Origin: Pandoraea pnomenusa
Lineage (GTDB): Bacteria; Pseudomonadota; Gammaproteobacteria; Burkholderiales; Burkholderiaceae
NCBI RefSeq assembly: GCF_000767615.3
Contig: NZ_CP009553.3
Location: 3,410,001-3,474,000 of the forward strand
Direction: 5' to 3'
Length of the DNA stretch: 64,000 nucleotides
Shown here: positions 31,309 through 40,768 of the stretch, one piece after another
How positions within the stretch are numbered: the stretch's first letter is position 1
Layout of the letters: each line of letters starts with the position of its first letter
Program-made: the position numbers and the translations under genes
Notes under the pieces: generated by a model
What the model saw: the letters and a program-made list of their open reading frames with translations, nothing else
Databases searched by the model: none
Told to the model about the DNA's origin: nothing

Positions 31309-32554
31309 AGCGCAGGGCCTCCGCCGGTTTGACGCGCGACGCGCGCCAGCTCGGATAGATCGTCGCCAGTGCCGAGAGGACGAACGAGATCACCCCGATG
31401 CGAATCACGTCGGACGATTGCAGATCCGAGGGAAGTTCGGAAATGAAGTAGATGTCCTGGGGCAGGAAGTGAATGCCCAGCAGGCGCTCGATGAACGGCA
31501 CGATGGTGCCGATATTCACTGAGATCAGGCAGCCGAGCCCCACGCCGAGCAACGCCCCGGCAAAGCCGATGGTCACGCCCTGCACCATGAATATCTTCAT
31601 GATCGAGCGCGGTTGTGCGCCGAGCGTGCGGAGGATCGCAATATCCGCATACTTGTCCGTGACCGTCATCACGAGCGACGACACCAGGTTGAACGCCGCC
31701 ACGGCAATGATGAGCGTCAGGATGATGAACATCATCCGCTTCTCGGTCTGTACCGCCACGAACCAGTTCTTGTTCTGCTGCGTCCAGTCGCGCACCCACA
31801 TGTTGCCGGAGAGCGTCTTGGCCAGCTCGCGCGCCACCAGCGGCGCCTGCTCCATGTCCTGAATCTTTAGCCGCACGCCCGTCGGCCCGTCGAGCCGATA
31901 AAGCGTTTCGGCATCGTGCAGATCGATCAGCGCGAGCGAACTGTCGTATTCGTAGTGACCGGCAGTGAAGATCGCGACCACGGTGAATTGCTTCACGCGC
32001 GGCAGCACGCCGGCCGGCGTGATGGTTCCCTGCGGGGCGACGAGCGTGATCTTGTCGCCGATGCTCACGCCCAGCCCGCGCGCGAGCTCGCGCCCGAGCA
32101 CGATGCCGAAGCTGCCCGGCGTGAGGTTGGCCAGGGTGCCTTCGGTGATCTGCTTGCCGAGATCCGAGACCTTGGCCTCCTCGCTCGGCACGATACCCCG
32201 CAGCACCACGCCGCGCACGTTGTCCTCGCGCGTGAGCATGGCCTGCTCGCCCACATAGGGCGCGGCGGCGATGACGTTCTTGTTCTGCAATGCCTCGGCG
32301 GCCGTTCGTTGCCAGTCCGGCAGGTTGCCGTCCACCGCGAAGACTTCGATGTGCGCCAGCACGGAAAGCATGCGGTCCCGAACTTCCTTCTGGAAGCCGT
32401 TCATCACCGAGAGCACCACAATGAGCGCCGCCACGCCAAGGGCGATGCCGGCCATGGAGATGAAGGAAATGAAGGAGATGAAACCGTTGCCGGATGATCG
32501 CTTGCCGGTGCGCGTGTAGCGCCAGCCGATCTGCCATTCGTATGGGAATTTCAA
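31301..32554 (-). CDS. lolC: Lipoprotein-releasing ABC transporter permease (single LolC/E-type)
   Basis: A 417-residue inner-membrane permease with four transmembrane helices (one N-terminal, three C-terminal) and a large periplasmic domain. I start it at TTG 32554, where [14 protein letters not shown] begins; AGGA lies six bases upstream and no ATG fits. [20 protein letters not shown] and the C-terminal [15 protein letters not shown] and [18 protein letters not shown] are typical. Only one permease gene adjoins lolD, so the transporter may be a homodimer of LolF type rather than a LolC-LolE pair. Confidence 0.92.
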   Translation of the reverse strand: MKFPYEWQIGWRYTRTGKRSSGNGFISFISFISMAGIALGVAALIVVLSVMNGFQKEVRDRMLSVLAHIEVFAVDGNLPDWQRTAAEALQNKNVIAAAPYVGEQAMLTREDNVRGVVLRGIVPSEEAKVSDLGKQITEGTLANLTPGSFGIVLGRELARGLGVSIGDKITLVAPQGTITPAGVLPRVKQFTVVAIFTAGHYEYDSSLALIDLHDAETLYRLDGPTGVRLKIQDMEQAPLVARELAKTLSGNMWVRDWTQQNKNWFVAVQTEKRMMFIILTLIIAVAAFNLVSSLVMTVTDKYADIAILRTLGAQPRSIMKIFMVQGVTIGFAGALLGVGLGCLISVNIGTIVPFIERLLGIHFLPQDIYFISELPSDLQSSDVIRIGVISFVLSALATIYPSWRASRVKPAEALRYE

Positions 32555-32729
32555 ACGGATTCCTGATTCTTGATAAGGATCGATCGGAGCATGCCCGCGC
32601 CGGCGGCCCGCACCGGCTTCCGAGTCCGCGTCCCCGGTCCCTGCCCGGGGCGACGGACGGCACGTTCCGTACCTGACGTCAGGGTCACCCAACTGCCAGC
32701 GCGAAGTTTGCCATACAATTCGCCTCGAC

Positions 32730-33809
32730 ATGGATACACCTGCCCTGCACTTTCTCCTGCCGTTCGCGCTCCCCGCGTCGGCCCATTTTCCCGCACTGCT
32801 GGCCGGATTGGAGTTGCCCGCGCTCGAAAAGTTGCTCGCGCGCGGCGTCCCGTCGGCGCAGGACGTGCCGGAAGACCCGTTTGTCCCCACGCTGCCGCAT
32901 GAGCGCTGGCTGTCGGACGCCTTCGGCCTGCCCGGCGTGCCCGCCCGCGCGCCGCTCGCGCCGTTCATGCTGCTCGAGGACAGCGGCTCGCTCGACACCC
33001 GTTACTGGTATTGCGCGCAGCCGGCGCACATCCACATCGCCACCGACCACCTGGTGCTCACCGACCCGGCCGAGCTGTCGCTGAGCCCGGAGGAGTCGGC
33101 CGCGCTCTTCGCCACGGCCCATGCACTGTTCGCGGACGTCGGCGGCGAGCTGATCGCGCCGCGTTCCGACCGCTGGTACCTGAGCGCGCCCGCGCTGGGC
33201 GAGCTGCTTACGGCGTCGCCCGGGCGCGCGGCAGGCCGTAACGTCGACATCTGGCTGCCGCAGGGCAAGGCCGAGCTGACGTGGCGCAAGTGGCAAAACG
33301 AAGTGCAGATGGCCTGGTACGACCACCCCGCCAACCAGGCCCGCGAGGCGCGTCGTCTTCCGCCGGTCAACGCCCTCTGGCTGTACGCCGGCGGACAACG
33401 CATTGCCGCGCCGCGCCTGAACCGTCCCTGCGTCACGGTGCTGTCCGACGACCCCGCCACCCGAGGTCTGGCCACCCACCTGCAGATCGCCCTTCATGCC
33501 ACTCGGGCCGGGCTCGCCGCCGCCAACGGGCGCACCGTCGTGCAGATCGACACGCTGACCGACCATTTCCTGAGGGAAGACTGGGCGCGTTGGCGCGACG
33601 CCCTCGTCGAGATCGACCGCACGTGGCTCGCGCCGGCGCTCGAACGGGTCGCCAGGGGGCAGGCCCGGGAAGTCGCGCTCACGTTGTGCGGCGACTTTCA
33701 CAGCGTGACGATCCGCTCGCGCGGCGTCGATCTGCGAAAGTTCTGGCGCCGCCAGTCGCTCGACGCGCGCATGTCGGCCCTCGCCCGGATCGGCGAGGAC
33801 GCGGCATGA
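32730..33809 (+). CDS. RecJ-linked conserved protein, RpfE-like
   Basis: A 359-residue soluble protein with no signal peptide. It begins LHFLLPFALP and has a conserved-looking centre (RYWYCAQPAHIHIATDHLVL, GGELIAPRSDRWYLSAP, DIWLPQGKAELTWRKWQNEVQM). Homologues beside recJ are usually annotated RpfE-type regulator or phosphoglycerate-mutase-like, but no mutase active site is visible. Its stop overlaps the recJ start in an ATGA. The order X-recJ-prfB-lysS resembles part of the Xanthomonas rpf region as I recall it. TACAAT at 32714-32719 may be the -10. Function unknown. Confidence 0.62.
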   Translation: MDTPALHFLLPFALPASAHFPALLAGLELPALEKLLARGVPSAQDVPEDPFVPTLPHERWLSDAFGLPGVPARAPLAPFMLLEDSGSLDTRYWYCAQPAHIHIATDHLVLTDPAELSLSPEESAALFATAHALFADVGGELIAPRSDRWYLSAPALGELLTASPGRAAGRNVDIWLPQGKAELTWRKWQNEVQMAWYDHPANQAREARRLPPVNALWLYAGGQRIAAPRLNRPCVTVLSDDPATRGLATHLQIALHATRAGLAAANGRTVVQIDTLTDHFLREDWARWRDALVEIDRTWLAPALERVARGQAREVALTLCGDFHSVTIRSRGVDLRKFWRRQSLDARMSALARIGEDAA

Positions 33810-35509
33810 CCGACATCGTCACGCGTCAGGTCGACGACGCCGCCGCGCACGCCCTCGCACGCGACGGCATCCACCCGGTCCTCGCCCGACTGTTCGCCTC
33901 GCGAGGCGTATTGGCCAGCGAAGAGACCGAGACCGCCCTCGCCCGTCTGATTCCGCCCACGCAGCTCAAAGGCGCGCGCGAAGCCGCCGTCTTTCTCGCC
34001 GACACCATCGCCGCGAACCGGCGCATGCTCGTGGTCGCCGATTACGACTGCGATGGCGCGACCGCCTGCGCCGTCGCCGTGCGCGGCCTGCGCATGTTCG
34101 GGGCGAAGGTCGATTACCTCGTGCCGAACCGCTTCGAATACGGCTATGGCCTCACGCCCGAGATCGTGGCGCTCGCCGCGCAAGGCAGGCAGGGCCCGCC
34201 CGACGTGCTCATTACCGTCGACAACGGCATCGCCAGCCTCGACGGCGTGGCGGCCGCGCAGCGCCTCGGCATTGAGGTCGTGGTGACGGATCACCACCTC
34301 CCGGGCAGCGAGTTGCCCAACGCCCGTTGCATCGTCAACCCGAACCAGCCGGGCTGCGAGTTTCCGAGCAAGCATCTCGCGGGCGTGGGCGTGATGTTCT
34401 ACGTATTGCTCGCCCTGCGCGCCGAACTGCGCGCTCGGGGCGCTTTCGGCGCGCGCGAGCAACCGCGTCTCGATACCCTGCTCGATCTGGTGGCGCTTGG
34501 CACCGTGGCCGACGTCGTGAAGCTCGACGCCAACAACCGCATCCTGGTTGCGCAAGGCCTCGCGCGTATGCGCGCGGGTCGCATGCATCCGGGCATCAAC
34601 GCGCTGTTTCGCGCCGCGGCCCGAAATGCCCGCCAGGCCGGCAGCTTCGACCTGGGGTTCGGGCTCGGTCCCCGCCTGAATGCCGCGGGCCGCCTGGCCG
34701 ACATGTCGCTCGGCATCGAATGCCTGCTCACCGACGACGACGCCCGCGCCTGGACGCTCGCGCAGGAACTCGACGCCATGAATCGCGAGCGCCGCGAAAT
34801 CGAAGCCGGCATGCAGCAGGAAGCGCTGGCAGATCTCGCGCGTTTCGACCCGCGTTCGGCCACCACGCTTTGCGCGTTCAACGAGACCTGGCACCAGGGC
34901 GTGATCGGCATCGTCGCGGCCCGCCTGAAGGAAAAGTTCTATCGACCGACGATCGTGTTCGCGCCGGGCGACGACGGGCAGATCAAGGGGTCCGGCCGCT
35001 CGATTCCGGGTTTTCACCTGCGCGACGCGCTCGATCTCGTCACGAAGCGCGAGCCGGGCCTGATCGCCAAGTTCGGCGGTCACGCCATGGCGGCGGGACT
35101 GAGTATCGCCGCCGACGCCCTGCCGCGCTTTCAGGCGGCGTTCGAGGCGGTCGGACAGGAATGGCTCGACGAGAAGGCGCTGTCGCGCGTGATCGAAACC
35201 GACGGCGACATCGGCGACGAGTGTTTCGTCCCGCCGTTCGTGGCCATCCTCGATGCGCAGGTCTGGGGCCAGGGGTTCCCGCCGCCGGTCTTTTCAGGCG
35301 AGTTCGACGTGCTCTCGCAGGCCATCCTCAAGGATAAGCACCTGAAGCTGCAACTGGGGCGCGGGCGCATGCGAATGAACGCCATCTGGTTCAATCATGC
35401 CGACACCCTGCCAAGCCGCGCACAGTTTGCCTATCGCCTGGCGGCCGACACGTTCAACGGCGTCTCGCGCGTGCAGATGATCATCGAGCACGCCCAGGGC
35501 CAGGGTTAG
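33806..35509 (+). CDS. recJ: Single-strand DNA exonuclease RecJ
   Basis: A 567-residue 5'-3' exonuclease of recombination and mismatch repair, started at ATG 33806. DHH-family motifs are present: VVADYDCDGATACAV, ITVDNGI, VVVTDHHLPG and ALGTVADVV. The DHHA1 part shows WHQGVIGIVAARLKEKF and GGHAMAAGLS, followed by the C-terminal OB region. Translation is probably coupled to the upstream gene through the 4-base overlap. Confidence 0.97.
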   Translation: MTDIVTRQVDDAAAHALARDGIHPVLARLFASRGVLASEETETALARLIPPTQLKGAREAAVFLADTIAANRRMLVVADYDCDGATACAVAVRGLRMFGAKVDYLVPNRFEYGYGLTPEIVALAAQGRQGPPDVLITVDNGIASLDGVAAAQRLGIEVVVTDHHLPGSELPNARCIVNPNQPGCEFPSKHLAGVGVMFYVLLALRAELRARGAFGAREQPRLDTLLDLVALGTVADVVKLDANNRILVAQGLARMRAGRMHPGINALFRAAARNARQAGSFDLGFGLGPRLNAAGRLADMSLGIECLLTDDDARAWTLAQELDAMNRERREIEAGMQQEALADLARFDPRSATTLCAFNETWHQGVIGIVAARLKEKFYRPTIVFAPGDDGQIKGSGRSIPGFHLRDALDLVTKREPGLIAKFGGHAMAAGLSIAADALPRFQAAFEAVGQEWLDEKALSRVIETDGDIGDECFVPPFVAILDAQVWGQGFPPPVFSGEFDVLSQAILKDKHLKLQLGRGRMRMNAIWFNHADTLPSRAQFAYRLAADTFNGVSRVQMIIEHAQGQG

Positions 35510-35535
35510 CGTCGGCGGGGCGTCGCCAACAGGCC

Positions 35536-36438
35536 CTAGGCCGCGGTGGGCGGCGCCCCGGCGACGTACTCGCGCATCACGCGCAGAAAGGCCTCTCGTG
35601 CCGGATGCACCTCCACGCCGCGATGCCGAACGAAAAAGTTCGGCACGGCGGCGAGGTCCTCCATCGCGTGGCCGACGATGTTCGCCTCCTGCCGATAACG
35701 TTGATAGATGCCGCGCGGCACGAGCGAATATCCCACTCCGGCGCCGACGCAGGCGACGATCGTCGCATAACTGCCGTAACTCAGAATGCGCCCGGGCGTG
35801 ACAGCGTTCGACGCAAGCCACTGCTCCATCGTCGCGCGATACGGGCACCCGGACGGCCACATCAGCAGCGTGGCACCCGACAGATCCGAGGCCTCTTGCA
35901 CCCGACCGGCCCGCGCGGGCGCAACCAGCACGATCGGCTCACGATAGATCTCGTCGGCGACCACCAGCGCCTGTGCCTGCGCTTCCAGGCAGGCCGTGCC
36001 CGCGATCAACGCGGCGTCGACGCGGCCGTGCTGAATCTCGTCGAGCAGATTGAGCGACGTATCCGTCACCAGGTTCAGGCGCACCTTCGGATAGGCCGCA
36101 TGAAACCGCGCAAGCACGGCCGGCAGCCGCGACGTGGCCGACGATTCGATGGCTCCCAGCGAGAAATCCCCGGCCGGCTCGTTGGCCGGATTGAGCGCGG
36201 CGCTCGCCTCACGCGAGAGCGCGAGTATCCGATCCGCGTAGCCAAGCAGCGTGCGTCCGCTGGGGGTGAGTTGCAGTTTGCGGCCTTGCCTGTGAAAGAG
36301 CTTCACGCCGACCGCGTGTTCGAGCGAACGGATACGCGCGGTCACGTTCGACTGCACGCAATGCAGCGCCTCGGCCGCCCCCAGCACGCTGCCTTCGTCC
36401 ACGATGGCCTTGAAGGTCTGAAGTTGCAGAAAATCCAT
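35536..36438 (-). CDS. LysR-family transcriptional regulator
   Basis: A 300-residue LysR protein from ATG 36438 (GGAGAGG upstream). The helix-turn-helix is FKAIVDEGSVLGAAEALHCVQSNVTARIR (given in part, about residues 9-37), followed by the linker helix and a periplasmic-binding-like effector domain (FSLGAIESSATSRLPAVLARF). It sits between recJ and prfB on the opposite strand and diverges from a small DUF1127-like gene. A palindrome at 36537-36556 lies between them. The effector is unknown. Confidence 0.9.
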   Translation of the reverse strand: MDFLQLQTFKAIVDEGSVLGAAEALHCVQSNVTARIRSLEHAVGVKLFHRQGRKLQLTPSGRTLLGYADRILALSREASAALNPANEPAGDFSLGAIESSATSRLPAVLARFHAAYPKVRLNLVTDTSLNLLDEIQHGRVDAALIAGTACLEAQAQALVVADEIYREPIVLVAPARAGRVQEASDLSGATLLMWPSGCPYRATMEQWLASNAVTPGRILSYGSYATIVACVGAGVGYSLVPRGIYQRYRQEANIVGHAMEDLAAVPNFFVRHRGVEVHPAREAFLRVMREYVAGAPPTAA

Positions 36439-36536
36439 GATCCTCTCCTGGGCCGGGTAGCCCTGCTGCGCGCAGATACACACATCGAAGTCGACGATGG
36501 TAGGCGACAACCGTCGACACTTCAATAATAGTGAAC

Positions 36537-36556
36537 TGAATTGCCTCAACAATTCA
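36537..36556. promoter_or_regulatory. Candidate LysR operator
   Basis: Perfect arms TGAATTG and CAATTCA separated by CCTCAA, in the divergent gap between the LysR gene and the small gene at 36666. Arm size and spacing suit a LysR T-N11-A type site. Confidence 0.55.
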
Positions 36557-36665
36557 CTTTTTTAGCGTACGGGAAAGGCATAAGCTTCGGGTTATCCCTA
36601 GTGCGACGTCTGCCGGGGCATCCCGCCCCGGCCAGCGCGCCGCCTCTCGTGAAGGAAGTCACATC

Positions 36666-36887
36666 ATGTACCGCCCTCTGTCCGCCGCTGGTCATCTCAA
36701 CGCCTCCGCCCCGGTGGTGACTGCGCCGGTCACGCCGCTCGGCCTGTTCTTCCGCGCCGTCGATCAATGGCGCGTGCACTATGAACAGCAGTTGCAGGCC
36801 GAGGCGCTTGCCGCGCTTGACGACACGTCGCTCGCCGACGCCGGTTACGCACGCGACGCATTCGGACTGCGTCACGCCGCTCGCTGA
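36666..36887 (+). CDS. Small DUF1127-like protein
   Basis: A 73-residue product with AAGGAAG upstream of the ATG. The C-terminal half (QWRVHYEQQLQAEALAALDD then TSLADAGYARDAFGL) has the arginine-aromatic helix and LxxLDDxxLxDxGxxR pattern of DUF1127 proteins. Some members of that family bind RNA or help with phosphate and stress responses. Divergence from a LysR gene across a palindrome makes it the likely regulated target. A hairpin at 36935-36955 follows. Confidence 0.62.
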   Translation: MYRPLSAAGHLNASAPVVTAPVTPLGLFFRAVDQWRVHYEQQLQAEALAALDDTSLADAGYARDAFGLRHAAR

Positions 36888-36934
36888 AGACGTTACCGGA
36901 GCGCGGCCGGCGTCGCGGTCCGCCATCGACCGAA

Positions 36935-36955
36935 TTCCCCCGAAAAGTGGGGGAA
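36935..36955. terminator. Stem-loop after the DUF1127-like gene
   Basis: Arms TTCCCCC and GGGGGAA with a seven-base loop GAAAAGT. There is no T-run, so it is a weak terminator or a 5' structural element just before the prfB promoter (TATAAT at 36974-36979). Confidence 0.45.
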
Positions 36956-37013
36956 ACGGGGGCTTCGCTGCGCTATAATTTCGGTTTTCCCGAATTCGCA
37001 CCTGTCAAAGCTC

Positions 37014-38118
37014 ATGGAAGCCGAACGCCTCAACGCCCTCGAATCCCTGCTCGCCGATCTGCGCACTCGCGTCGGCGAGCTCAGGGGGTATCTTTGACTT
37101 CGATGTCAAGCAAGCTCGCCTGACGGAAGTCAACAAGGAACTCGAAGACCCCAACATCTGGAACGACTCCAAGCGTGCCCAGGCGCTGGGCAAGGAAAAG
37201 AAGTCGCTCGACGGCATCGTCACGAACCTGACGGAACTGGACGCCGGTCTCTCCGACACGCAGGAATTGTTCGACATGGCCCGCGAAGAGGGCGATGAAG
37301 ATTCGCTCCTGGCGCTCGAGAGCGACACGCAGGCGCTTGCCGCGCGCGTGGGTGAAATGGAGTTCCGCCGGATGTTCAACAATCCGGCCGATCCCAACAA
37401 CTGCTTCATCGACATCCAGGCCGGCGCCGGCGGCACCGAAGCCAACGACTGGGCCGGCATGCTGCTGCGCCAGTACCTTCGCTATTGCGAGCGCAAAGGC
37501 TTCAAGGCCGAAGTCCTCGAAGTGTCGGACGGCGACGTCGCCGGCATCAAGAGCGCCTCGCTCAAGGTCACCGGCGATTACGCGTACGGCTATCTGCGCA
37601 CCGAGACCGGCGTGCACCGTCTGGTGCGCAAGTCGCCGTTCGACTCGTCGGGTGGACGCCATACGTCGTTTGCCAGCCTGTTCGTCTATCCGGAAGTGGA
37701 TGATTCGATCGACATCGAAATCAATCCCGCCGATGTGCGTACCGACACGTACCGTGCCTCCGGCGCCGGCGGCCAGCACATCAACAAGACCGACTCCGCG
37801 GTGCGCCTGACGCACATCCCGACCGGCATCGTCGTGGCCTGCCAGAACGATCGTTCGCAGCACCGCAACCGCGCCGAAGCCTGGGACATGCTCCGCTCGC
37901 GCCTGTTCGAACACGAGATGCGCAAGCGTCGCGCCGAGCAGGACAAGCTGGAGTCGAGCAAGACCGACGTGGGCTGGGGCCACCAGATTCGTTCGTACGT
38001 GCTCGACCAGTCGCGTGTCAAGGATCTGCGCACCGGCGTGGAAACCGGCAACACCGGCAAGGTGCTCGACGGCGATCTGGACGACTTCATCTCGGCGAGT
38101 CTCAAGCAGGGAGTGTAA
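37014..38118 (+). CDS. prfB: Peptide chain release factor 2, with programmed +1 frameshift
   Basis: Releases peptides at UGA and UAA stops. Translation starts at ATG 37014, reads 27 codons to CTT (37092-37094), meets UGA at 37095, shifts +1 and continues in the frame to 38118, giving about 367 residues (E. coli 365). The stop-reading SPF motif is in [11 protein letters not shown] and the catalytic GGQ is in [20 protein letters not shown] at 36974-36979 is the likely -10. It is followed after three bases by the Ivy gene. Confidence 0.97.
37083..37098 (+). promoter_or_regulatory. Release factor 2 frameshift site
   Basis: AGGGGG (internal Shine-Dalgarno-like, 37083-37088), TAT, then CTT-TGA-C (37092-37098). 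This is the standard autoregulatory site: when RF2 is scarce the ribosome pauses at UGA and slips forward one base. Confidence 0.97.
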
Positions 38119-38121
38119 GGA

Positions 38122-38601
38122 ATGGCGTTTGTCCGCACGCTCGCCGTGTGGGTGGTGAGCGCGCTGTGTCTGCAGCGCGCCGCCGTTGCCGCTCCGGCCA
38201 GTACACCGGGCGCACCGGGTGCAAGTCCCGAGACGGGACCGTACCTGCATGAATTGCTCAAGCGCCCGGATTTCTCGGGCGCCTACGCGCGCATCGTGGC
38301 GCCGCGCAATGTGCCCGCATGGGTGCGTCAGGGCGGCACGTCGACGCCGTCGCAACGTGTGAGCGTTGCCGGCAAGCCGTGGTTGCTGGTGCAAAGTTGC
38401 AAGCCGCACGACTGCCCGAGCGAGTATGTCCACATTTTGTACGAGCCGCGCTCGCAATCGATCGCGGCACTGTTCGTGCGAGACCCGAGTGCGGCGGCCA
38501 ACGCGGGCCCGCATCAGGATCGCACCGAACTGATCTGGCTGGGCGCGCCCGACGGCTCGCTCAAGAATGCCCTGCTGCACACGCTGCGTTTTACCGAATA
38601 A
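38122..38601 (+). CDS. Ivy-family lysozyme inhibitor
   Basis: A 159-residue exported protein. The N-terminal hydrophobic stretch ends at VAAPAS, a plausible signal peptidase site. The hallmark loop CKPHDC, which enters the lysozyme active site in Ivy proteins, is present at about residues 93-98, with the family's [10 protein letters not shown] region after it. It should inhibit C-type lysozyme in the periplasm. It starts three bases after prfB and precedes lysS by 16 bases, so it is probably co-expressed with two translation genes. Confidence 0.87.
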   Translation: MAFVRTLAVWVVSALCLQRAAVAAPASTPGAPGASPETGPYLHELLKRPDFSGAYARIVAPRNVPAWVRQGGTSTPSQRVSVAGKPWLLVQSCKPHDCPSEYVHILYEPRSQSIAALFVRDPSAAANAGPHQDRTELIWLGAPDGSLKNALLHTLRFTE

Positions 38602-38617
38602 CCTCATCGTTCGCATC

Positions 38618-40162
38618 ATGACCGATCAAAACACCCCGGCCCACGCGGCCAACCCGGCGGGCGACCTGCCGCAGGACGACAACAAGCTCATCGCGGAGCG
38701 CCGCGAGAAGCTGCAGGCACTGCGCGCCAACGGCGTGGCCTTTCCGAACGACTTCCGGCCCGAGCAGCGTGCCGGCGATCTGCAGGAACGCTTCAAGGAC
38801 GTCGAGAACGAAGCGCTCGAAGCCGAACCCGTCGCCGTGTCGGTCGCCGGTCGCATGATGCTCAAGCGCGTGATGGGCAAAGCCGCCTTCGCGACCGTGC
38901 AGGACAGCAGCGGCCAGATCCAGTTCTTCATCGGCCGCGACGACGTGGGCGCCGAGTCGATGACCGCCTTCAAGGGCTGGGACATCGGCGACATCATCGC
39001 GGCCACCGGCACGCTGTTCCGCACGCGCACCGGGGAACTGTCGGTAAAGGTCAAGGAACTGCGACTGCTCGCCAAGGCGCTGCGTCCGCTGCCGGACAAG
39101 TTCCATGGCCTGTCCGATCAGGAAACGAAGTACCGTCAGCGTTACGTGGACCTGATCACCTCGCCGGAGACGCGCAGCACGTTCCGCGCCCGCGCCAAGG
39201 CCATCGCCTCGATCCGCAAGTACATGACGGACGCCGACTTCATGGAAGTCGAAACGCCGATGCTGCACCCGATTCCGGGCGGCGCCGCGGCAAAGCCCTT
39301 CATCACGCACCACAACGCGCTCGACATGCAGATGTACCTGCGTATCGCGCCGGAGCTCTACCTGAAGCGCCTCATCGTCGGCGGCTTCGAGCGAGTGTTC
39401 GAGATCAACCGTAACTTCCGCAACGAGGGCGTGTCGCCGCGCCACAATCCGGAATTCACGATGATGGAGTTCTACGCCGCCTATACGGACTACCGGTGGC
39501 TCATGGACTTTACCGAGGCACTGATCCGCAATGCTGCCGTGGACGCGCTCGGCACCGCTACCATCCAGTATCAGGGTCGCGAGCTGGACCTGTCCAAGCC
39601 GTTCCATCGCCTGACGATCGTCGAAGCGATCCGCAAGTACGCGCCCGAGTACACCGAAGCGCAACTGGCTGACGTCGAGTTTGTGCGTACTGCGCTCGGC
39701 AAGTACGGCGTGAAGGTCGACGCGCCGCAATTCAAGAACGCCGGTCTGGGCGCACTGCAGCTGGCACTGTTCGAAGAGACTGCCGAGAGCCAGCTGTGGG
39801 AGCCGACCTTCATCGTCGACTACCCGGTGGAAGTCTCCCCGCTCGCGCGCGCCTCGGATTCGGTACCCGGCATCACCGAGCGCTTCGAACTGTTCATCAC
39901 GGGACGCGAGATCGCCAACGGCTTCTCCGAGTTGAACGATCCCGAAGACCAGGCGGCACGGTTCCGCGCGCAGGTCGAGCAGAAGGACGCCGGCGACGAG
40001 GAAGCGATGTACTACGACGCCGATTACATTCGCGCGCTCGAATACGGCATGCCCCCGACGGGCGGTTGCGGTATCGGCATCGATCGCCTGATCATGCTGC
40101 TCACCGACAGCCCGAACATTCGCGACGTGCTGCTGTTCCCGCACCTGCGCCGCGAAGACTGA
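38618..40162 (+). CDS. lysS: Lysine--tRNA ligase (class II)
   Basis: Charges tRNA-Lys. 514 residues from ATG 38618. An OB-fold anticodon-binding domain ([20 protein letters not shown]) precedes the class II core: motif 1 near [16 protein letters not shown], motif 2 [20 protein letters not shown] and motif 3 [16 protein letters not shown]. It ends the prfB-ivy-lysS run and is closed by a hairpin terminator. Confidence 0.97.
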   Translation: MTDQNTPAHAANPAGDLPQDDNKLIAERREKLQALRANGVAFPNDFRPEQRAGDLQERFKDVENEALEAEPVAVSVAGRMMLKRVMGKAAFATVQDSSGQIQFFIGRDDVGAESMTAFKGWDIGDIIAATGTLFRTRTGELSVKVKELRLLAKALRPLPDKFHGLSDQETKYRQRYVDLITSPETRSTFRARAKAIASIRKYMTDADFMEVETPMLHPIPGGAAAKPFITHHNALDMQMYLRIAPELYLKRLIVGGFERVFEINRNFRNEGVSPRHNPEFTMMEFYAAYTDYRWLMDFTEALIRNAAVDALGTATIQYQGRELDLSKPFHRLTIVEAIRKYAPEYTEAQLADVEFVRTALGKYGVKVDAPQFKNAGLGALQLALFEETAESQLWEPTFIVDYPVEVSPLARASDSVPGITERFELFITGREIANGFSELNDPEDQAARFRAQVEQKDAGDEEAMYYDADYIRALEYGMPPTGGCGIGIDRLIMLLTDSPNIRDVLLFPHLRRED

Positions 40163-40219
40163 GGCGCATCGAGGCGCTTGCCGTCAAGCTGCGACAAACC
40201 ACCGTCGCAGCGAAATTGA

Positions 40220-40245
40220 AAATGCCGCAGCATGCTGCGGCATTT
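40220..40245. terminator. Terminator after lysS
   Basis: Arms AAATGCCGCAG and CTGCGGCATTT around CATG, symmetric enough to act for both lysS and the convergent small gene, whose stop adjoins it. Confidence 0.85.
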
Positions 40246-40246
40246 G

Positions 40247-40648
40247 TCATTCGACGTCGGCGTCAGCGGGCCCGCGGCGGCGAGGCTCGCTGATCGACAC
40301 GTACGTCAGATGCGCAGCGAAGCTTACCCTGAGCCCCTTATCATTGCCCGCGATCTCGCGAGACTCGGCGGACAGCGCGGACGCCGGCCGTTTCGACGGC
40401 CTCGGTGCCGCCCCCGCCTCCCCCTGCACCGGATCGTCCCCTGCCATTCGCCGTCGCGGGCCGCGCGGCCCCGGCGCAACGACGCTCGCCGCAACATCGC
40501 CGACTCGGGCACCGACGAATTCACGCGCCACGGCGACAGCCGACGGCAACGTCGCCACGGTCGCCGCGCGCGCCGGGTCGGTCGATGCGACTGACGTCAG
40601 GACAGGAGAAGGGGAACCACTGGTCGGGCGCGACGAGAATACGGACAT
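40247..40648 (-). CDS. Hypothetical protein, 133 residues
   Basis: I do not recognise this product. ATG 40648 has GAGGAG seven bases upstream, and the stop abuts the terminator at 40220-40245; these are the main support. The first ~80 residues are low in complexity (Ala, Val, Ser, Pro, Gly), while the end (ESREIAGNDKGLRVSFAAHL then TYVSISEP) looks more like folded protein. No signal peptide or clear membrane helix is visible. A competing frame exists on the plus strand (40344-40736) but lacks comparable start signals. Confidence 0.42.
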   Translation of the reverse strand: MSVFSSRPTSGSPSPVLTSVASTDPARAATVATLPSAVAVAREFVGARVGDVAASVVAPGPRGPRRRMAGDDPVQGEAGAAPRPSKRPASALSAESREIAGNDKGLRVSFAAHLTYVSISEPRRRGPADADVE

Positions 40649-40768
40649 GCGAAGACTCCTCGGGGACTGGCAGCGGATTGTGCCGGTTGCGAGTCTAGGC
40701 AACGGCGGGCTGCACGCTGTCGCATCGCGCGCATGACCTGCGCAAAATGGCACAACGAGCGCTTCGCA

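Noticed and set aside
40344..40736. Plus-strand gene opposite the 133-residue hypothetical
   Set aside because: It has no ribosome site of note, and its composition is lower in complexity than the minus-strand frame.
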